In this document: positions 1-12,400 of the stretch, piece by piece | Layout of the letters: each line of letters begins with the position of its first letter | How positions within the stretch are numbered: the first letter of the stretch is position 1 | Origin: Marthasterias glacialis | Lineage: Eukaryota > Echinodermata > Asteroidea > Forcipulatida > Asteriidae | DNA length: 64,000 nt | Direction of reading: 5' to 3' | NCBI GenBank assembly: GCA_911728455.2 | Contig: OU452228.1 | Span: 7,738,129 to 7,802,128 of the forward strand | Translations under genes and position numbers: made by a program | The notes under the pieces: model-generated | The model's database searches: none | What the model was told of the DNA's origin: nothing | What the model saw: the letters and a program-made list of their open reading frames with translations, nothing else

Positions 1-589
1 ACTTCAAATGAATTACAGGATTATGAGTTCCATAGCAAGTTTACGCGAAAGACAATCTTTAATTATTGAAAATACTGGATGAGTGTCAGAAGAAACCTAA
101 ACCCTGAACAATAACCTCGATATGCTACCTCATGCATTTTTTATATTAAAAAAAGCCGGAATGATTCGCCCAAATAAAAGTTCCAAGGTATTAAAGTTGC
201 ATTTCCCCCCGTTAAAATGATTTAAGCTTACATAAAGTGCATTAAATCAGCTGCGTTACTCACACAGTCAGCATTTAAAATTAGAGAATAATGTTATTTC
301 AGATTTATACATCGCATACTTAATCGTGTACCAATTTCACACTACTTGTATGTGATACTTTGTATGAAAAAAGATACTAACCATTCTAAAGGTCGTATTA
401 TGAGACTGAACTCCCCCTTTAAAATGAAGGTAAGAATGTAATATAGACCTAAATTTTGATACACAGCGACATCTGTTTGGCTGAATCATTTGATACACAT
501 ATGTCATTAATTTGTCACGCTTACTTCCTTTATAAAATCGTAATTGCAATCTCTCTCTACGTGAACGGATTGAATTTACACTGATCTTC
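1..589. other. No gene seen
   Basis: AT-rich sequence upstream of the first gene. I see no convincing exon, RNA gene or inverted repeat here. The only reading frames are short and lack splice context. Confidence 0.5.
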
Positions 590-597
590 TATATAAG
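590..597 (+). promoter_or_regulatory. TATA box of the microseminoprotein-like gene
   Basis: TATATAAG lies about 100 bases before the start codon at 694. A transcript start near 615-625 would give a 5' leader of roughly 70-80 bases. A strong TATA box fits a tissue-restricted secreted-protein gene. The start site itself is inferred from the usual TATA spacing. Confidence 0.6.
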
Positions 598-693
598 TCC
601 GTTCGATCTCAGACAGAAACATTCCACGGCAGAAAAAGTTCCGTTCAAGTAGCTCGTTTCCCTTTTCAAAGTACTTCATCATCCCGTTCCAAT

Positions 694-1635
694 ATGGTCA
701 AGCTGTTTCTCCTACTTGCCCTTGTGGGCTTTTTGGGGCTGGTCACAGTATCTGATGCATCTTGTTACAACGGAGCGGGTAAGTCATCAAAGTACAACGC
801 CAATAATATTTGAGACATCACATTTGATTTCAAAGTTATGGGACCACGGGCATGATTGTACTTTGAGGGGCAATATTTAACGGTTTGCATATCATGAGTC
901 ATTATACGAAAGCCTAAAATCTTTTGATGAATTTTGATATTAAGCTCAATACATATTTCACTTTGTTAATCGAATATTTTGTGTTCTAATTTTAAAGCTT
1001 CCTGCGTGGCAGGCAGCGCATTCACAGAAAACTGCGCCAACTGTGTTTGTGATGCCGCGGGAGAACTGAAGATGTGTTGCACTAGGCAAGTACTTTTTAC
1101 ATTATTATCGTCACTCATTATTATTATTATTATTATTTTTATTATCTCCCTGTATGGCATTTTCCAGTTTCTTTTGTACCTTTAGTATCATCACAATTGA
1201 AGTTTTAAAGTTCCCATTAGTTTCCTTGTTGTTCCATTTTGCTTCACTTGTTGTGCTGTTTTCTTCTGGGGTATTTACTACGTTTGGTATTTGTTGAAGA
1301 TCTTGCGGCTTTTATGACAGGCAAAGACCGGAGATGTGTCGTTTCATAATTCAGTGGCATTGTTAACAAACATTTGGCTTTTTACATTACAAATAGGCTG
1401 CTCAACCCACTCAAACAAAATATTTTGACTCCTTGTTTTACTGTGGTAGTAACCTACAACTTAGGCTGAAACGTAACACCAAAGTAAATCGTGTTGTGTC
1501 CTTTTCAGTTACGCGACTCCAACTCAATGGACAGATGGATGCACACTCTCCTTCAACAACGACCTTTGTGAGTATGAACTCTCCAATCCCGACAACCCAA
1601 CCGCTGAGTGTGAGATAATTGCAGCAGTTGGTTAG
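694..1635 (+). CDS. Beta-microseminoprotein (PSP94)-like secreted protein, 3 exons
   Basis: Exons 694-778, 998-1085 and 1509-1635 join in phase to give 99 residues. Residues 1-22 form a signal peptide (MVKLFLLLALVGFLGLV...), and the mature chain should start SCY, as in human MSMB. There are ten cysteines (24, 31, 41, 44, 46, 55, 56, 69, 78, 92). The pattern CxxCxC, then CC, then gaps of 12, 8 and 13 residues matches the ten-cysteine microseminoprotein fold almost exactly; only the first loops are shorter. Intron 1 begins GTAAGT. Intron 2 begins GCAAGT and ends TTTTCAG, a GC-AG intron, and the reading frame requires this join. The family is secreted, and its members bind other secreted proteins such as CRISP-type partners in mammals. 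The role in this animal is unknown. It could be an asteroid- or echinoderm-specific paralogue. Confidence 0.88.
1086..1508 (+). other. GC-AG intron in the microseminoprotein-like gene
   Basis: The donor is AG|GCAAGT at 1084-1091 and the acceptor is TTTTCAG at 1502-1508. A nearby GT (1090) would leave the downstream exon out of frame. The GC donor restores the cysteine pattern and the stop at 1633-1635. Confidence 0.75.
1116..1140. repeat. (ATT)n microsatellite
   Basis: Short run of ATT units inside intron 2 of the microseminoprotein-like gene. Confidence 0.9.
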
Positions 1636-3271
1636 AGTGGTACGCACCAATGACACGTCTTCGATTCTTCCTAAAAAAATGAACGCATTCTTCAAATTGA
1701 TTTTCATTTAACTAATTTGTATCTGGTTTTTAAGCTATGTCGTGACTATTTATTTGCTGGACATTACGCTAAATCATGAAACGTCATTTACGCTATATAT
1801 ACCAAATGACTTTGGAGCTAACTGTATTTTGGGGGTAAAGTGTTTAAATTTACAAGACACATGCTTGTTTAAATCATTATGCTTCTTAAAGGGCGAACAA
1901 CTATGAGCGTTAGACTTACATTAATGGCATAAAATGGCCAATCTTCATAAGCTGTGACGTATTTCAAAAGCAATCATCAGACAAAAAAGTCTTTAAAAAG
2001 GAACATCCTTCTTCATCTGGTTGAAAGTTACAGTACATTAACTCTGTACGTTATTTTTGCTATTGGGCGTAGGGTGTTTATTTTGAAAGCCCATCAAAAC
2101 GATTTAGAAAGCGTGCCTGTGATCAATACAAAAAAATTAAAACTGCACAATATCACCAATTACCTGTCGGACGTTTCTTTTCTTTTTTAAATGATGAATC
2201 ATTTTCACAGCTTTTAACAACTACCACACACTTAATATCTTCAACTTACTTCTTTTTTTAAAAGAAGCTCAAAATTATACCAACATATATACAGCAATGT
2301 TTAATATTACTTTCGCAAATGCTATTGTTATTTATTTGATAAGCGTTTTAACGCTATGGTTCCACTTATATTATCTATGCGTGATTTAAATGCATGACAA
2401 AGAAGCATAAGCAGAAATAAATATCAGCTATTACTCGCAAACAATTCATACTTTCTGTTGTGTTGCTTGTCTCCAAAATTGTTTCTCTCAAAGTACGATT
2501 TATCATAACATGCAGCCAAGAATAACTTATTTTGAAGATGGATATACAAGACGTTGTAGTTACAAGAAATGCTGGTGACGACAAAACTATGGGCAGGGGA
2601 ATGAATGGGATACATGGACCATATCGAGCTCTATGTTTATGGATGTGCTTCTGACATGTTACGAAACAGTCTAAATTATATTTCTTATTAATGTAGGCCT
2701 ACCACTTTTTAAAGAGTTTTTGTTCTCCTCGACCAACGGTATGCTCAAATTAGGTTGTTAGATTCAAATGTGAACTACAGCTAAGAATATCCATGTTCTT
2801 GTATTGGAAATGAATACAGTGTTGATTACAAAAAATATATGGTTCTTAAGAGTAATGAACTTGTTTTTCGCAATTTTTTTTTTTTTTTTTACGATCAATT
2901 GCCTTTAAAACAGGCACAATAAACGACCCGACAAACTTGTTTTTTTTTATTCAATAATAAAAAATAGCTCAACATCTGCTGTGCTCAAACATTTGACATG
3001 CACAATGTACTCTTAACGCTAGCAAATCACTTTGAAATTCATAATTAAAATATCTCTGCGGGAGAGGTTTGGTTACCCAGTATGTCATCTTCATTAGTCA
3101 CGGCGAATGTCTTATCGAGGCATTATGATATTTGCAAAGCATTGGTGAAAGTCAACTGTAATGATTAACTCGCTAGCTAAATGCGCACACAATCCCTCAA
3201 AATGAGATAATGATTGCACGATCGACACTGGACTCGCGAGTAATATTACTGTGCAACAACTCTTAATACAG
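1636..3271. other. No recognised gene
   Basis: Holds the 3' flank of the microseminoprotein-like gene, a long T run near 2874-2890 and AT-rich filler. One forward frame (1954-2187) is open but lacks family resemblance or clear splice sites. Confidence 0.45.
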
Positions 3272-3367
3272 AATGCATGGCACAAACTCGTTAGCTGTAA
3301 ACCGAAAGAAGTAACTGACGCCCTCATCGACAAAAAGAAGCTTGATATTACGCCTGATCTTATTTGA
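3272..3367 (+). CDS. Possible terminal coding exon of an unknown gene
   Basis: After an acceptor ending TTAATACAG, an open frame of 31 codons reads NAWHKLVSCKPKEVTDALID and then a lysine-rich tail ending TPDLI, followed by TGA at 3365-3367. A canonical AATAAA lies 18 bases past the stop (3385-3390), as expected for a compact last exon. The composition (many K, D and L) looks protein-like. I do not recognise the family and found no convincing upstream exon, so it could be a chance frame or a relic of a processed copy. Confidence 0.3.
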   Translation, partial: NAWHKLVSCKPKEVTDALIDKKKLDITPDLI

Positions 3368-4815
3368 TGTCTGTCGTTTCCTCCAATAAAGCTCGACCCC
3401 TGCCCAACGCCTGCACTACGTGTCACAAATCATTGGATTGAGGAAGTTGTCAAAATCGTATATTATTACTCAGTATATAATTTTGCAATGCACCGAATAC
3501 GAGTCAGTTTGGAGATATAAAAACAACATCAACAACAAAAACAATCACAAGATTTACGTCTTATAATATAGATTGCGCGAGGGTGTTTGATGTCATGGAA
3601 GGACACTCATCAATTTCGTGGACGATACCATAATACTCGACAACAATGTTCACAGTTTGAAGATCTTTATTTTGATGGTTTATGAGCTGGGGGCGCAGCT
3701 CTCCTATAAAATGATGTACTTGAGCTTTATAGATAAGTGGTAAGTGCCAATTTTGTATGTAAGAATGTCGGCTTATAATTAAAGTCAAGAGTACGTTTTG
3801 AATGGATTTGTTGAACTGTAATGACAGCTTCCAAACGAAAATGTTAAGCAACATACCAACATTGAAATACAATCATACTGCTGCGCTGAAATAAATGCAG
3901 ACTCACAACAAAGACATACAAACCACTACAACCCCTAAATAAATATGGTTCTACATCTACAGTTTTGTTTAAATATGTGTAAGGAATGTGAGTATACATT
4001 ATCCACACTAAAGTCGTACTGATACAACCTGAATAGTAATATCACAGACTTCAAAGTATCACGATTACTCTGTTTAATTAAAAAAGAAAACATGATGTAA
4101 CAGCCATACTATTCAAGAAAACAAAAACGATGCATCATTACAGCCTAGGGTATCATTAAATAATTTCGTGACTTCACCAAGCCATTAAGTGGGTATTTGT
4201 TTTTATTGCATCAATACAAAATTTTACTTTGAGTCAAGTTCCTCCATCACCGGCAACGTCGTACATTTTTACTGATTACTATTGTGCGCACGCGTATTCC
4301 CTGACGAGATGGATATTCGATGCTCCATTTATAGTCGTCTGTTTGTCATTTCGGTTCAGTCGGATTCCAGGCGAAGAAACGATCGGCGACCGTCTAATGG
4401 AAAACGTTCGTGGTCGATTGGGAGAGAGCGAAAACGGCAAGTAGTTTTCATAGTGGTATCAGAACTGACTCGACGATTGGATGCCGGCTTTCTGAAATAG
4501 CCACTCAGCCAGATGATCTTTTAAAGCATTTTTTCTACTAAAAGAACTACAACTTGTGTTTATCAAATCACTGAACTATGTTGAACAGTTACAATCGTTT
4601 CTCAATGAAAGATCATTTAAGTGGTCAGTGTATGGGAAGATTTTCTGTTACAGTTGACATCAGAAGTAGCCCCTTTTTCATACACCAACCAAGACAGTAG
4701 TTAATTTGACCCGATCTCAAGATCGAAGTTAAACAGGTTGACTTTAAAAGCCAAGGTGAAAAGACACAGAAGTGGTACTACAAAAATTTGCGGCAACCGT
4801 CACTCGCAAGTCGCG
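3368..4815. other. No recognised gene; GPCR upstream region
   Basis: Intergenic sequence that may hold a 5' untranslated exon of the receptor. Overlapping frames at 4229-4500 have no family resemblance. The receptor frame is open upstream to 4738 but has no ATG before 4816. Confidence 0.45.
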
Positions 4816-6015
4816 ATGAATTCATTACAGGAGAAGGTGTTTTCAAATGCTACGGACCACCAAAACGGGTTCTGGACTGAGCCATCAGAGTATGCCGACA
4901 TAGGTTGTTACATGTCTTCCAATTTCACTTCACCGGAGGACATCAAGGAAAACTCGTACAGTGAGGGGCAGGTAGCTTTCGTGACGGTCATCCTCCCTAT
5001 CGTCATGGCCCTTGGTGTGCTGAACAACTCTGCTTTCATTTATGTTGTGGTAAGAGTACCTCGAATGAGGACCGTCACTAACTGTTATCTTGTTGGGCTC
5101 GCTATTGCTGATATACTGTTCCTGGTTTTCGCCATTGGGAGCAAAATATGGTGCTACATTCACTCACCAATCTATACTGATGACACACCCCTCGGACTTT
5201 CTGGGTGCCTCCTCACCCAGTTCATTATCAACATGTCATACTTTTCAACATTGTGTTTCATCACGTTGGTGTCTTGGGAGCGATACAATGGCGTTTGCAG
5301 GCCACACCGTAAACGGGATACAAAACTGACAGTCTTCACACTCGTGGTTATTTCAACTCTGGTATCTAGTCTAATATCTGCATCTCTCTTGATGAGTTTT
5401 TCCAAAGTTTATGTCGAATGTATTACTTGGCCGGACAGGAACCCCTACAACGAATGGCCACGAGTAAGACATCTGTTCTACCCTTTGTACGAATGGTCCG
5501 AGAAGTATTCATACGGCGTACAGACGATTCCGTTTTTCTGTTCCCTCGTAACAAATGCAATTTTTTATCACCAAATAATAAGAGGTCTTGACAAGTCCAT
5601 GAACCGCAGCCATAATTCAAATCATCGCATTCACACAAGAGACTCCTCCACACGTAACCAAATAGCCCGGATGTTGGTTATTAATGGGGTTGCATTATTC
5701 GCACTTTTGGCGCCTTTCGAGATCATGTCATTGTTCCATCTTGTCGGCATGTTCCGGGGTGACAGGTTCTTATTACCCTATGAGGTGAGAATACATCTTG
5801 TTGCTGTGGCCAGAGTAACTTCCTATTTCAATGCAATTGTTAATCCCGTGATATATACTGCGTTGAGTAGCACGTACAGAGAGTCTTTCAGAATTACATT
5901 TTTACCGGCACACTGCCGGCCTAACCAAAGACAAAGGATAGAGAACTCTGTTCGTGGTAGTACAGTAACGGTTCAATGTGGTATATCGTCAAGGACTCAT
6001 GAATCTAGAATGTAG
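4816..6015 (+). CDS. Rhodopsin-class GPCR, TRH-receptor-like, intronless
   Basis: A 399-residue seven-helix receptor in one exon. The start is the ATG at 4816, because the open frame 5' of it offers no ATG. The N-terminus carries glycosylation sites NATD (11) and NFTS (36). Helix 1 spans about 53-80. Helix 2 holds LAIAD with Asp99 (position 2.50). Cys131 and Cys202 are placed for the extracellular disulfide. ERY is at 155-157 at the end of helix 3, and NPVIY at 343-347 in helix 7. The helix 6 segment reads FALLAPFE and lacks the common CWxP form. The stretch MRTVTNCYLVGLAIAD closely follows the MRTPTNCYLVSLAVAD region of vertebrate thyrotropin-releasing-hormone receptors. The C-tail is rich in Ser, Thr and Arg. 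It probably binds a small neuropeptide at the plasma membrane through G proteins; the ligand is unknown. The intronless form suggests retroposition or lineage expansion. Confidence 0.9.
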   Translation: MNSLQEKVFSNATDHQNGFWTEPSEYADIGCYMSSNFTSPEDIKENSYSEGQVAFVTVILPIVMALGVLNNSAFIYVVVRVPRMRTVTNCYLVGLAIADILFLVFAIGSKIWCYIHSPIYTDDTPLGLSGCLLTQFIINMSYFSTLCFITLVSWERYNGVCRPHRKRDTKLTVFTLVVISTLVSSLISASLLMSFSKVYVECITWPDRNPYNEWPRVRHLFYPLYEWSEKYSYGVQTIPFFCSLVTNAIFYHQIIRGLDKSMNRSHNSNHRIHTRDSSTRNQIARMLVINGVALFALLAPFEIMSLFHLVGMFRGDRFLLPYEVRIHLVAVARVTSYFNAIVNPVIYTALSSTYRESFRITFLPAHCRPNQRQRIENSVRGSTVTVQCGISSRTHESRM

Positions 6016-9000
6016 TACTATGTTAAAAAAAAACCTGTCTTGTACACATATTTAAACTTACGACTTTAAGATCTGCAACTTGGGCTTTGGACAAAGCATA
6101 GACAATTGTGCAATTCTTGTGTGGTTTTAGACAATTTAAGCTTAGAAAAATGGGCAATTATTGCCAATCCAATTATTTTAAGTACGTCTTACCATCAACA
6201 AGTCTTTACACACACAAAGGTGTTCTTCAGGTTCTAAAGGGGTGGGGCTAAAAGTGTGACACAGAACGTACGCACTTTTACTTAAATTGAACAAATACAC
6301 GATACAAGCATACCAAGTTTTAGCTTCATCATTGAAAATTAAAAAAGAAGATACTAATGATATTGAATTTTCAAAATAATTAATTCATGGAACACCCGAG
6401 GCTATATTAAAGAGGTGTAGAAAAGTGAATTGTTTATATAGAACGGTGATCTGGGAAGGGATGGATGGCGGCGTGTCGTCCACTCTAAAAGAGGACTCGA
6501 CAGAAGGACTGAACACGACAACAAACCACTACCAATCATATATTTGATTATTGAGCACTGTACATGACATGATCTAATTACATCTAAACGAATGGATGCA
6601 TGACGTCTGACATTCGCGAGACGATCCCATCCCTTTAGATAGACTTTAGTGATGCATTGATGGGCAGAAAGACGCTGACTTATGAAACGCGGTGCATCTC
6701 TGGGGGTTAAAATGCTATTCATATTCGGTGGTAAGTGGATCTTAGGGGGAGCATTCGGGATTAACGTAAAGCTTTTAAGGCTAATTTAATAAGGGCCCGC
6801 AATAAAAATCAAACTCATCAGTTTAATAAACAACAAGTCGATGAACGTGAAGCCTTTGCACGCTTGATGAATTATGTTTGCACAGCTGCTAGAGGGCTCA
6901 TACAGACTTCATAATTTTGGATATCATCAACATGGGATCAATATCTATATAAACTGACATGCAAATAGACCATTGTCTTAAGAGAAATATCTTAATTCAT
7001 TGAGACATTAAAAAATAAAAAAAATAAAAATAATAATAATAATAAATTGCAGGAAGTTAAACAAACCCCAGACTTTATTTTAAAAAGGACTTTCTTAGTT
7101 GACGCTTGGGTTGACCTTGACAAACATGTAAATGTTTCACAAACTGCCGTGTTTTGGGGTGGTTTTGTTCTTTACTATTTTTATTTGTTTTATTATCATT
7201 GTTATTTTTCTCGTTTTTCCCTGTTTTCTTTCAGCTTATCAACTTTTGTGTGGTAATCGCACAGGCTTCTGTAAAGAAATTCATTGTATACGATTGTTAA
7301 ACTAGTTTTTAAATAAGAAAGTTCAACAGAAAGCGGCTTACTTTCCCTTTTCTTTCCTTTTTTCAAGGGCCAAAGATAATTGAAAAACTAATGTGTGATT
7401 TTCAAATAATTATGTGATTCAAAAGTGAACTTATAAATCAATAACTGTTGGCATTGAATTATAATACAAGATGGGTCAGGTTAATAAAGTTAACAGTATT
7501 GTATTATACTTGAATAGATTCATAATTGGTGGCTTTGAAAACACCACATTTATTGTAAAACACTGGTATCAATTTAAATTTAAAAAAAATAATATGTGGA
7601 ATATTCGGATACGTTGGATTCGGTATACAAGATTTCCAATCATTCTTTGATAAAAGGAATTTCTGTCTAAATTAAAACGACGTTTGTTTGACGTTACCAA
7701 AGACGGATGAAGTGACTTTGCATTAAATGTATAGATACACCCATTTAGTTTTAGTCCAATTAGATATTGTGCTTTAAAGACTTACTCAGTAATTAATAGC
7801 GTCTTACTTTAACGTAACACATACTACAAAAAGGGGCAAGTTAAAAAAAAGTGTGTGTGTGTGTGTGTGGCAACTTTTTATAAACTGTATTTGTGGAGTT
7901 TGTTCTGGTTGTACAAAAATAAAGTGACGAGTTATATGTTAAGAGAATTGAGGTTTCAATTGTTGAATATTTGCATCTTATGTATCTTTTGTTGCAGTTA
8001 ATCATTAATGCAAAATGTATATTTCCCATGTCAGTCATTTTAGTTATCCACGAACTGCTCCCAATATTAAGGAACCTGGCCATATTCCATACGCACTTTG
8101 TGTTCGAAGACATTTTATCACATTTTAGAACCCCCTAAATCAAGTTCATTTAACTATCAGAAGAAAATTTGGCCCCCGTAAGCCAAAATGAGATGCCGTC
8201 TTTCAAATGCAGATTGGTCCCACTTGTGGTTAAGGTTTTTAATCCATTTGAGCGAGTGCAAATCATTTGGACTGGTTTATGATTTTCTTGTGACCGGCTC
8301 TCGATTTTAAACGCCATTTTATGTGAGCTTAAAACACGAAGGGAAATAACCATGTCCACTGACAGCAACGTTAAGTGTTGTCAATACGTTCACTCTTTGA
8401 TCCAGTCCTACATCAAAAAACAACAACCATCCTGCATGCAAGTTTCAACCTACCGGCACCATTACCAATAAAGAGTTCGTTTCGTCTACGCGAAAAAGGT
8501 TGAATATACAATATTGGTTAATTAAAAACTAAATTATATTCGATGTTTTATGTGTAGTGCTGATATTAGGTAGCAATTAACTTTTTAATCATGCCTTTGC
8601 AATTACATCCCTAAATGACTGGAACGGACGGGATAACGTCTTGAATCCATCGAAAGAAGCAATTTCTCAATTCCACAAGGTATTTTGCCTACAAGGTTTA
8701 TTACCGCTATACGCATCATCACGTATGATGAATCTCATCTACTTTTCCAATACTACCTTCATACCGCTGCAATGATCAGCATAAGGCCTATTGCAAGGGG
8801 TCGTCGTTTGGTTGGATGTCGGTGATTTTTTTTTACATATAAAATGTACAATAGTTACTCAGTTTTTGAAAAATACTGTAGGGTTAATCACTATTGTCCC
8901 GCTATGTTAGGGTTTCTTATAGAATTCCACAGCCTTGGACTTCGAAAAGAAAGAAAAAAAGATGTGGTCACAAAACAAGATGTGCCCTTGGGTAATGCGC

Positions 9001-9163
9001 AATGATTGCTGGCATACAACAGGTGCTACGACATGTATCGTTTCGTCCTTTCCACTCATCTTACTGGGGACGAGTTTAAATTAAAGCTTGCGGTCATAGC
9101 TCGTGTCTACCTTGATTAAACAAAAGTGACGTCAGTTGAGTGGATTTGTTTTATATTCTACAG
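6016..9163. other. No recognised gene
   Basis: AT-rich intergenic sequence. A possible receptor polyadenylation signal (AATAAA) occurs near 6802. A GT microsatellite lies at 7851-7869. The open frames are short, low-complexity or lack splice context. Confidence 0.45.
7851..7869. repeat. (GT)n microsatellite
   Basis: About nine GT units in intergenic DNA. Confidence 0.9.
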
Positions 9164-9468
9164 AAACACCACTGGACAGCTTCGTTGCCATGGCTGTCAC
9201 AAATTTGGCCAAAGCCAATCTTATCTTTCCAAACGTTACAATCGATGAGAAACAACAAATACTGGGATGGAAGATGATGAATGGACATTTCTCGACAGAT
9301 ATAAAATACAAAAGAGACTTAATACTATACTTTTATCACACACCAGTCAGTTTTGGGGGCAATATTTCCATGCATTATGAAAAAGATAGTTCCATCCTTG
9401 GATCAGAAAAAAGGCTCCAGACAGTCTATGGGCCTCGTTGCCAGGATATCAATAAATGCAAGTTGTAG
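9164..9468 (+). CDS. Possible terminal coding exon, unknown extracellular protein
   Basis: A pyrimidine-rich acceptor (TTTTATATTCTACAG) precedes an open frame of about 100 codons ending TAG at 9466-9468. The residues look like a folded domain: alternating hydrophobics such as RDLILYFYHTP, two N-glycosylation motifs (NVT, NIS), and two cysteines near the end (RCQDINKC). No family is recognised. The beta-strand-like pattern could suit a CUB-like or other extracellular domain. No upstream exon was found nearby, so this may be a fragment or a false exon. Confidence 0.35.
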
Positions 9469-12400
9469 ACTAAGCTAAATTTTAAGATTCACCGAAAAAG
9501 ACCTAAATATATTGTTTCGACATTATGATTAAAAAAGGCTATGCTTTTAGTAATGCTTTCATAATCATTTTCGGAGGATACTACGATTTGATATAAACAT
9601 GCAGGTACAACCTCGTAAAAGACGCAATATGGTTACACATAATTATGTTCAGCATAATAATCACAAAATAATTACGTTCGGGAGGTGGCTCCTCTTAAAG
9701 CCAAACAGATAATCGAAGTTAATCATACAAACCGACCATTATGGCTCAAAGGTTGCATTTCGTGAGTCCCAAATGGATGTTATTTGGCATGCTTACAGAG
9801 GAACGTGTCACAGAATAGATCAGAGACAGCCAAAATAGAGCAAGTGTGCTAGAGGCAGACAGCGTAATTCTCAAAGCATTACCAACATTAACACATGGAA
9901 GGTAGCGAGAGCAAAACCAGTAAATGGGAGATCACGACCGGCACTGATGACGTGTGTTTCATGTAAAGTCATCTCCCCAAATGCTCGAGGATGCACACTG
10001 AATGCATTACCGAAATGGTATCAAAAGTTCTTGAAGTGCTGGGTATGTAACCTAATTTCGTGTAAAGTAGTTACTCCTCCGAGAAAACGATGGCAATATT
10101 AGTGTCCTGACATTTTCTACATATTACTACGCAGAAGGAAACAATGTACTTCTTCGAAAGGTGGATGTTTTCTGATTTGTGTATGAAGAGGTAGGACTTT
10201 GGCTTTTGAAACTTTACATTCATGCGATTCATCTGTTAAAAATATAATAATATACATATACTTCGTCTTGATATTTAATTAATTGGAAAATTGACTAATG
10301 ACTTCGCAAAAAAAAAACAATGTACAAAATTGGTTTAAGATGGAAAAAGCTTTTTAGCCAACACGTTTAAAATTAAGAAATTTTCTATGAACAAATTTTG
10401 ACACACAATGCCATTGACAAAGCTTTCGACGATGCACAGACACATACGCAATTAAATCAGAAGTATTTTATTTAGAGGTTCTTACAAAAATAGAGGGCTG
10501 AACTCTTCTTTAAGGGAGACATGCGCCGATCGACCGTATATTGGCTCTGCCATTAGATTGCCGCACGATAGAGGAGGACTGTCAATATGACAGTCCATAA
10601 TGCAGTGCTTTTAGCGTGATAATGCAAATAAGTATATCTAATTTAAATTGCAATTTTTGATTTAGACAGTGTATGATATTTAATAATCCGAGGAGGCAAA
10701 CCAAAGCAAAAGTGACCAATATGATACCAATAGGAAGTGGTCAATACAATATTTTACCATCAGATACATATACTGTCGACAGAGTACTAAAGTTGTACGC
10801 AATTTTTTGCTCTCCATTATAGATTACAAACACAGATCCCTCATAAGAGAATACACGTCTTAGTGTTGGCTCAAAGAGTGATTTTGATTCTACAATCAGA
10901 TTCCTCAGTCTACGTTTTACTTCATGATGACGGGCTTTTACGCGGAGCCGTTGGAGCTCCTATAGGCAAACAGTGAAATCTCATTTGGAGTTATGTTTTA
11001 AAACAACGGTTATTGCAATAGGCCTGGTTTATCATACGGATGCATTCTACATTTTGCATAATGCTTCAAAATGTATGGCTGATTCTAAATGCTACAGCGC
11101 GTCATCGCTCGAAAACGATCATGCTAACCAAATTTGATACCGATTTAACCATCAGGCCAAGGACAGTCCCGGGGTATAATAAATTTTCTTCCGTAATTAG
11201 GAAAAAGCTTTTCAGTGTCACAGTGACGCGTATACAGATGTGTCGGCTCAGTGCTCAAATGTGAACAAACTGCAATTCACAAACCCTGTTCAGATGAAGA
11301 GAGTGTAAAACAGAAGGGGGGTATAAAAACAAAAAAATGGCTCAAAGAAACTTGATACGCCCACATGTACTGTGTATATCTTTAAAACAACATTATTCAG
11401 ACTCTCAGTATGAATGATTACACACGCATATTTCAGTGCCCCCAATGCAATCAGGCAAATCAAATTAGATATTGATATTGTATCAGGAAACTGCTTTCTG
11501 AAAACGAAAATCAAAGACATTACGCGTGACTGAACCAAATTACTGTATAAGTCTAATGCTCCTTGAACGACCACCCCATGATAAATTTTCAGCTCAGATA
11601 ATTGTTATCTTAATCATCAGGACAGTCATCGGCTTTCCCCAACAACCTCTAGCAGATAACTGAACAAACTGTTCACGTTCATGACTACATTGCTGTCATT
11701 AGCCGTTTCCCCCAGGTGACTGGCATGACCGAGGTTAATAAGTGTCTCTCTCCCTGTCTCCCCTGGCGCTCCGGGGATGTTCCACATGGAGGTATCCCCA
11801 GAACGACCTCACTAAACCAGTTTTAGCTCCTGCATGTATGTGCATTCTAAAACATGGACTTAGAGGGCAAAGATTCCTACTATTTAAGTGGTAGTGGCCT
11901 CCGGTGAGCCCATACCGAACTTTCACCAATGTTGAATATAATTTCACTGCCCAAAAAGACACAAAACAGGAGAGATGACTATGGAGAAGGTCAGCGAACA
12001 GTCAGCAAAGTCGTCATCGCACTGTTGGTGCCAACGATGAAAAGGGAAGCAAAGATGACGACAATGCAAACATTGTCTTCCTCTTTACATTGCTATGATT
12101 AGATATATTAAGAATTGCTTTTAATCGATAGTTATAGGGGCAATGCACTAAAGATATGAAGTCCTTGACAGTTGATGGATTACACACACACAAATTAGGC
12201 CCGAAGACTACATATATAACCTAACGCTAAACGTGCGGCTTCATTTTCTGTAAATGTCACAGACATACTGCGTTCTAGCCTAGAATATCAAATTTTCTGA
12301 ATTGGCCTCTTTGAACATATTAAAAAGTTTATACAACACCCAACCAGGTAGATCCTTGTCGTTTGATTGGAGGATTGACGGTCACGCGGCATTTGTTATT

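Noticed and set aside
4738..4815. GPCR start at TTG 4738
   Set aside because: TTG is not a normal eukaryotic start. The first ATG in frame is 4816, and it is followed by a typical glycosylated N-terminus.
6402..6722. 106-codon reverse frame
   Set aside because: No family resemblance, no splice context, and serine-rich low-complexity composition at one end.
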